A program made the translations under genes and the position numbers. A stretch of 64,000 bases of DNA from an uncultured bacterium (GTDB lineage Bacteria > Oederibacteriota > PGYV01 > Palsa-1178): the NCBI GenBank assembly GCA_937889595.1, contig CALAOR010000079.1, positions 1 through 64,000 of the forward strand, given 5' to 3'. The notes beneath the pieces were generated by a model, which searched no databases, had not been told where the DNA came from, and was given only the letters and a program-made list of their open reading frames with translations. This document shows, piece by piece, positions 59,394 to 64,000 of the stretch; position 1 is the stretch's first letter; every line of letters starts with the position of its first letter.

Positions 59394-60632
59394 CTACTCC
59401 ACCCTGACTTTCTTTATCTTCGTATTTTTGTAGTAATACCTGAGTATTTCCTTATAAGTCCTTCCTTCTTTTGCCATTTCCCTGGCGCCTTCCTGGGACA
59501 TGCCTACACCGTGACCCCAGCCGCGGCCGTCAAAAGTAAACTCATTGTCGGAAACGGAAACCGTAAAATTCGTGGAACGGAGCCGATCATTGCCTATCCA
59601 TGAACGCAAATCTTTTCCCTTTGCGTTCAATTCGCCTTCCGAACCTGTTATCCTGACATTTTTAACCCTGTTGCTTTCCGTCCTGTCAGTTATGTGAACA
59701 TCGTATACATTGCCTATGCCTGATTTGTTCTTGGAAATAATACCGGATAATTTTTCCCTGTTTATTTTATAGGACCAGCTGTAACTCCTGCTGTTTGCGC
59801 TGTAAGGGTCGTCTACGCTTTCCAGGTATTTATATTCCCCTCCCCAGACTTCGGCTGACGATGCCGTCTTACCGCCTGAATTTGAGTGAAAAAATGCCTG
59901 TATTACTTCCCCCTCATAACCCAAAACCTCACCGGCAGTTTCATCTATGGCGTCATTTGTGGCCCTGGCCTCAATATCACGGCCCTTGTATACCTGCGAA
60001 AAAACACCGGAATCAAGGTCGTATTCCGGGGTTTTATTCTTTAACCTGTTATATACGGCAAAAGACCTGGCCGCGACGGCCTGGGCTTTTAAGACTTCTT
60101 TTTCCCAGCTGTTGGATACTTCGCACGGCAGAACCCCGTAAAGGTACATTTCAAGCTCGATTTTATTGACTAAAAGCAGATTGCCTGCCGACAGATAAAC
60201 CAGGAAATTCCCCCTGTAGGTTTTCCTGTTATTCATCAAAAATCCGTCCGGGCATGTTATCTCCACCCTGGTTTTTGCGGTGTTTGTGCCGTTGATCACG
60301 ATATTCCCGTCGGCAGCCGCCGTAAAAATAAATTTTCTGGCGGCCCCAACCCCTGCCGCGTCAATGATGGCGGGCGCATCAGAGGCAACGGTTATGGATT
60401 CCCCGTTCCTTTCCAGAAGCACTTTTACGACTATATTTTTATCTGTTTCTTCCGCCTTGATCTCCGCGCCAACAGGGACGTATTTTGACCTGTCTTTGGA
60501 TTTAAGGTCGCTCTGTGTTATTGTAACGGTTTTTTGTGTGCCGCTGTATCTGTTGCCCATGGAAACACACGATAAAAAACATGATAAAACGGACATAAAA
60601 CAGATCCATAAAAGGGTTTTATGATTATTCAT
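59394..60632 (-). CDS. SpoIID/LytB-domain lipoprotein (peptidoglycan lytic enzyme)
   Basis: 412 residues with lipobox (VLSCFLSCVSM). The SpoIID domain includes RGNFLVYLSAGNLLLVNKIE, YLYGVLPCEVSNSWEKEVLK, KAQAVAARSFAVYN, FFHSNSGGKTASS and the terminal GRGWGHGVGMSQEGA. SpoIID cleaves denuded glycan strands in endospore formers; non-sporulating bacteria use relatives in envelope remodelling or cell separation. The Glu in CEVSNSWE is the likely catalytic acid. It overlaps the DUF2905 gene by four bases. Confidence 0.93.
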   Translation of the reverse strand: MNNHKTLLWICFMSVLSCFLSCVSMGNRYSGTQKTVTITQSDLKSKDRSKYVPVGAEIKAEETDKNIVVKVLLERNGESITVASDAPAIIDAAGVGAARKFIFTAAADGNIVINGTNTAKTRVEITCPDGFLMNNRKTYRGNFLVYLSAGNLLLVNKIELEMYLYGVLPCEVSNSWEKEVLKAQAVAARSFAVYNRLKNKTPEYDLDSGVFSQVYKGRDIEARATNDAIDETAGEVLGYEGEVIQAFFHSNSGGKTASSAEVWGGEYKYLESVDDPYSANSRSYSWSYKINREKLSGIISKNKSGIGNVYDVHITDRTESNRVKNVRITGSEGELNAKGKDLRSWIGNDRLRSTNFTVSVSDNEFTFDGRGWGHGVGMSQEGAREMAKEGRTYKEILRYYYKNTKIKKVRVE

Positions 60633-60847
60633 TTTCTGCCCAGGATAAAAAATATGACCGAAAGGACCAGGCTTATGATTATGGAGGTGGTAATCGGAAA
60701 ATAAAAAGAGGTGTTCCCCTTTTGTATGCGTATATCTCCCGGCAGGGAACCCAGGTGAATATCCTTGAAAAACATCAGGATGACCCCGGCTATAACCGCG
60801 GCAATTCCCGCCGCGATCAGTATTTTTGCGGTTTGATCCTGCATCAT
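60629..60847 (-). CDS. DUF2905 small membrane protein
   Basis: 72 residues with two transmembrane helices (ILIAAGIAAVIAGVILMFF and SIIISLVLSVIFFILG) joined by LGSLPGDIRIQKGNTSFYFP, the DUF2905 signature. The function of the family is unknown; it often sits near RuvB or SpoIID genes. It is coupled to both neighbours by short overlaps. Confidence 0.92.
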   Translation of the reverse strand: MMQDQTAKILIAAGIAAVIAGVILMFFKDIHLGSLPGDIRIQKGNTSFYFPITTSIIISLVLSVIFFILGRK

Positions 60848-62544
60848 TATCCCGCTGTCACTGATAAAACTTCATCAAGTGTGGTAAGCCCGGCCCTGAA
60901 TTTCAGGAGAGCGGCCATACGAAGTGAGTTCATGCCGTTTTTTATGGCCGCTTCTTTTACAACAGTGGCGTCCGATCCCTTTAAGATCACTTTTTTCATA
61001 TCCTCGTTGATTTCCATTATCTCATATATGGCAACCCTGCCTTTATATCCCGAACCGTTGCATGTGGGACATCCGGTTCCTTTCATGAACCTGGATGCCG
61101 CGGATATTGCCGGAGTTATGCCTACTGATTTTAGTATCTCGGGGTCGTATACCGCGGGTTGCCCGCAGTCACGGCATACCTTCCGCACAAGCCTCTGCGC
61201 GACTATCAGTATTACAGCGGACCCTATATAAAAAGGCTCTATTCCCATATCCTGCAGCCTGCTGATCGTCGTGGGCGCGTCATTTGTGTGAAGCGTGGAT
61301 ATGACAAGGTGCCCGGTCAGGGCCGCTTTTATGGCTATCTCTGCCGTTTCATGGTCGCGGATCTCTCCGACCATTATTACATCAGGGTCCTGCCTTAAAA
61401 ACGAGCGCAGTGTGCTGGCAAAAGTGAGGTCCGCCTCGGGGTTCATCTGTACCTGGTTTACGTTCGGCAGGTTGTATTCCACCGGGTCTTCCGCGGTCAT
61501 GATATTTATGTCGGGCGCGTTTATTGTTGATAAGGCGGAATAAAGCGTTGTTGTTTTTCCCGAACCGGTGGGACCTGTCACAAGCAAAATCCCATAAGGG
61601 CTGTTTATCGCCTTCTGGAATTTGGCGAGTTCATCCTGTTCAAAACCCAGTTTTGTCAGGTCCAGCTGCAGGTTAGCCTGGTCCAGGATGCGCATGACTA
61701 TCTTTTCACCCCAGACTACAGGCAGGGTTGATACGCGCAGATCAATGGTTTTGTCCTTTACCTTGATTTTTATCCTTCCATCCTGGGGTTTTCTTTTTTC
61801 AATAATATCAAGACGCGCCATAACCTTGTATCTGGACGTTATCGCCCTTTTATAATTGACGGGCGGAGACGGCTGCTCTATGAGCGAACCGTCTATCCTG
61901 TAGCGTATTTTAATCTCTTTTTCAAACGGTTCTATGTGAATATCCGACGCGTTTTTTTCCACCGCATCGGCGATAAGCGAATTGCAAAGCCTGATAACCG
62001 GCGCTTCATCAACCGTATCGCCGTCTTCGGCTGAAGCAGCATCTTTTATTACCTCTAGTTCCACATCGGACCCCGACATCTCTTTTAATGTATCGGAAGT
62101 CTGGCTGTTAACTTCCTTTTTCATTCCCTGTTCTATGGCGAGCTTTATATAGGATTCGGGAGCCATCGCCATTTCTATTTCTATGCCGCCTTTGAACTTG
62201 AATTCCTTGATGAAAGATGATAATTCGGGGTTCATGGGGTCGGCGCAGGCAAAAAGTACGGCTTTTCCGTCGCGCCTTACGGGAAAAATGCCCAGGGTTT
62301 CAGCCTTGGCGCGCGGGATTATGGATAACAATGAAGCGTCAAGAGCGGCTGACATCATATCTATATACTCAACGCCGTAATGGACAGCAAGTCGTTTTGC
62401 CATTTCTTCCTCGTCGGCCCCCAAAAGCGCGAGGTTAAAAGCCAAGCCCGACTTATTCTGAGCCCTCATTTCCACGGCCTTAGTGAACATTTCTTCGGTA
62501 ATCAAACCCTCATCGATGAATTTTTTCCAAACGCCTGTGGCCAT
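60847..62544 (-). CDS. Type IV pilus / type II secretion ATPase (PilB/GspE)
   Basis: 565 residues from ATG 62544 (GGAGG five bases upstream; the longer frame begins inside this ribosome site). The N-terminal MshEN-type domain (LAFNLALLGADEEEMAKRLA) is followed by the ATPase: Walker A GPTGSGKTTTLYSAL, Asp box, Walker B DPDVIMVGEIRD and His box TGHLVISTLHTND. The zinc Cys pairs (CRDCG, CPTCNGSGYKG) are present. It powers pilus or pseudopilus assembly. Which of PilB or GspE cannot be decided without its partners. Confidence 0.96.
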   Translation of the reverse strand: MATGVWKKFIDEGLITEEMFTKAVEMRAQNKSGLAFNLALLGADEEEMAKRLAVHYGVEYIDMMSAALDASLLSIIPRAKAETLGIFPVRRDGKAVLFACADPMNPELSSFIKEFKFKGGIEIEMAMAPESYIKLAIEQGMKKEVNSQTSDTLKEMSGSDVELEVIKDAASAEDGDTVDEAPVIRLCNSLIADAVEKNASDIHIEPFEKEIKIRYRIDGSLIEQPSPPVNYKRAITSRYKVMARLDIIEKRKPQDGRIKIKVKDKTIDLRVSTLPVVWGEKIVMRILDQANLQLDLTKLGFEQDELAKFQKAINSPYGILLVTGPTGSGKTTTLYSALSTINAPDINIMTAEDPVEYNLPNVNQVQMNPEADLTFASTLRSFLRQDPDVIMVGEIRDHETAEIAIKAALTGHLVISTLHTNDAPTTISRLQDMGIEPFYIGSAVILIVAQRLVRKVCRDCGQPAVYDPEILKSVGITPAISAASRFMKGTGCPTCNGSGYKGRVAIYEIMEINEDMKKVILKGSDATVVKEAAIKNGMNSLRMAALLKFRAGLTTLDEVLSVTAG

Positions 62545-62683
62545 GGGTTCCTCCAAAAATAATAGTGCCGGGTGTTGAACGATCTATCACAAATCCTGGA
62601 ATAAATCATTATTACATTAAGATTATATAAGGTTTTATGGACAAAGTAAAGCGGGATAAATAATCTGGAAAATCGCAATTAAA

Positions 62684-64000
62684 TTACTTTTTCCAGCTCA
62701 ACCACACGTTCTCCGCGCCTAATATGGACTCCAACTGCATTAAAATGCTCTCATTAACCTTTATTTTCATGTCATCCGCAAGCGTGGCCTCGACTTCACG
62801 TCCGTCTTTGGTCAGGATGTGCATTACAACTATTGAATCGCCTTTATGGGCTGAAATTATGCTGTTTATTTCCTTTGATGTGGCTTCTTCGAGGGCTATT
62901 TCACGGAGCTTTATATGCAGGAACTTTCCCAGCTTTGAGTAAGCGTCATCTATGGCTATTAAACTTTCCAGGAATATCACAGGGTCGTCGCTGTAGTAAC
63001 TTATCCTGCCGCGCACAAGGAACATCATGTTTTCCTCAAAGCCCTGGTGTTTTTCCCTGATTATTTTCTCCTGGGCTATAATAAGGATTTTATCGGTCAT
63101 GTCTTCGAGTATAAAATGCAGCGTTTCCTCGTTCTTTGAATTCACTTTTTTCGCGAAGGAGTGCACTATGCCGCCGACTATGACATTTCCGCTTTCCTCT
63201 TTCTTTTTAAGCTCCCTGATGGGCACGGTAAAATTTTTGAGAAGTTTTTCATATTTGGTAAGCGGGTGCGCCGACACATACGTGCCGAGAACTTCACGTT
63301 CGTATGTCAGCAGGTTGCTCTCCGGCCATTCGGGAGTATCAGGCATCTTTTGTTCTTCCTGGTCGGATTCAAAAAGCGAGAACTGGCCCACTTCCATGTC
63401 GCTCTGGAAACCTGCGGCCCCCCTGATGGCCACGTCTATGGAAGCGTAAACAGCCGCCCTGTTCGGGTAGGTGTAATCAAAAGCACCGGCTTTAACCAGG
63501 CTCTCAAGCGTTTTGGTGGTAATGGCGCGGTTTGAGACCCTGCGGGTGAAATCAAATATATCCTTAAACCCACCGCCTTCTTTTCTCTGTTTTACTATCT
63601 CTTCCGCGGCGCCGATCCCCACGTTCTTGATGGCGGCCAATGCGTAGCGTATTATGTTTTTTTCTACGGAAAACACAACTTCGCTTTTATTTATATCCGG
63701 GGGCAGGACTTTTATGCCTATATTCCTGCAGTCATCTATGTAAAAAGACGTCTTGTCTATCTTATCCATGACGCTTGTCAAAAGCGCGGCCATGTATTCG
63801 CCTGTGTAATGCGTCTTTAAATAAGCCGTCTGATATGCCAGCACCGCGTAAGCCGCGGCATGGGATTTATTAAAGCCATACTGCGAGAACTGGTTCAGTT
63901 TATCAAACTGATCCTCGGCCTTTTCTTCCGATATATTATTTGCCCTGGCGCCGTTTATAAACTCGACCTTGATCTTTGCCATTTCTTTTTCTTTTTTCTT
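62684..64000 (-). CDS. dnaE: DNA polymerase III alpha subunit, C-terminal part (5' end outside window)
   Basis: The frame runs off the right edge as KKKKEKE before MAKIKVEF, so the visible start is not real. FINGARANNISEEKAEDQFD, FSQYGFNKSHAAAYAVLAYQ and TAYLKTHYTGEYMAALLTSV are hallmarks of the thumb/fingers end of DnaE. GFKDIFDFTRRV then begins the helix-hairpin-helix/beta-binding region, followed by an OB fold (VIVGGIVHSFAKKVN). The alpha subunit is the replicative polymerase. The 127 bases after its stop show no gene. Confidence 0.96.
   Translation of the reverse strand, partial: KKKEKEMAKIKVEFINGARANNISEEKAEDQFDKLNQFSQYGFNKSHAAAYAVLAYQTAYLKTHYTGEYMAALLTSVMDKIDKTSFYIDDCRNIGIKVLPPDINKSEVVFSVEKNIIRYALAAIKNVGIGAAEEIVKQRKEGGGFKDIFDFTRRVSNRAITTKTLESLVKAGAFDYTYPNRAAVYASIDVAIRGAAGFQSDMEVGQFSLFESDQEEQKMPDTPEWPESNLLTYEREVLGTYVSAHPLTKYEKLLKNFTVPIRELKKKEESGNVIVGGIVHSFAKKVNSKNEETLHFILEDMTDKILIIAQEKIIREKHQGFEENMMFLVRGRISYYSDDPVIFLESLIAIDDAYSKLGKFLHIKLREIALEEATSKEINSIISAHKGDSIVVMHILTKDGREVEATLADDMKIKVNESILMQLESILGAENVWLSWKK

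Noticed and set aside
1-64000. tRNA or rRNA genes
   Set aside because: I saw no cloverleaf with a TTCGANTC-type arm or rRNA core sequence on either strand; the prophage is not at a tRNA gene in the visible junction.

Overview
The window holds two different kinds of DNA that meet at position 35795-35822. Bases 1 to about 35822 are the right-hand 35.8 kb of a tailed-phage prophage; its left end lies outside the window. All its genes are on the + strand. Bases 35.9-64 kb are bacterial chromosome, with every gene on the - strand. The host looks like a diderm (Gram-negative-type) bacterium: it has outer-membrane barrels, lipoproteins, FecR-domain proteins, many TPR and WD40 proteins, SpoIID, a PilB/GspE ATPase, SecA and DnaE. 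Thr-Pro-rich linkers and a FlgD-like C-terminal tail remnant resemble poorly cultivated lineages such as Goldbacteria or Elusimicrobia-type phyla. That placement is a guess, not something the sequence proves.

Prophage layout. 0-4.5 kb: small early genes, including a truncated cytosine methyltransferase, a radical-SAM protein, ASCH and DUF4031 proteins, and a small protein whose C-terminal half is an FtsK gamma domain. 4.5-8.2 kb: a replication initiator gene with an embedded candidate origin, a membrane-anchored lytic transglycosylase, a ParB-like/methyltransferase fusion and an HNH nuclease. 8.3-18.4 kb: HK97-type packaging and head genes (TerS, TerL, portal, protease, capsid, connectors, tail tube). 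18.4-31 kb: a lambda-like siphovirus tail (G/GT frameshift pair, tape measure, M-, L-, K- and J-like proteins, collar fibre), interrupted by a signal-peptide-bearing kelch-like surface protein. 31-33.7 kb: lysis-type genes plus a patatin phospholipase. 33.8-35.8 kb: an operator-flanked promoter, small genes, an XRE repressor and a membrane protein, ending at the attachment site.

The main discovery candidate is how this phage integrates. The junction is a 28-bp sequence matching the E. coli chromosome-dimer-resolution site dif at 23 of 28 positions, with XerC arm, 6-bp centre and XerD arm recognisable. No integrase or excisionase is visible in the 35.8 kb. Host genes right of the site all run toward it, as expected at a replication terminus. 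The prophage encodes a free-standing FtsK gamma module, the part of FtsK that activates XerD at dif. I infer a Xer-hijacking tailed phage that carries its own activator or blocker of XerCD recombination. A 23-codon phage ORF ends inside dif, so its C-terminus would change on excision.

Host layout. A five-gene operon (FecR protein, outer-membrane barrel, histidine kinase, sigma-54 response regulator, coiled-coil protein) lies beside the dif site. A second FecR paralogue just upstream has a good sigma-54 promoter, so it may be a target of the regulator. Next come a PNPOx-family flavoprotein, SecA, surface proteins and lipoproteins, a phosphoesterase, TPR/MORN/WD40 proteins, two transglutaminase-like/TPR proteins (one with its catalytic residues replaced), SpoIID, DUF2905, PilB/GspE, and the 3' part of dnaE.
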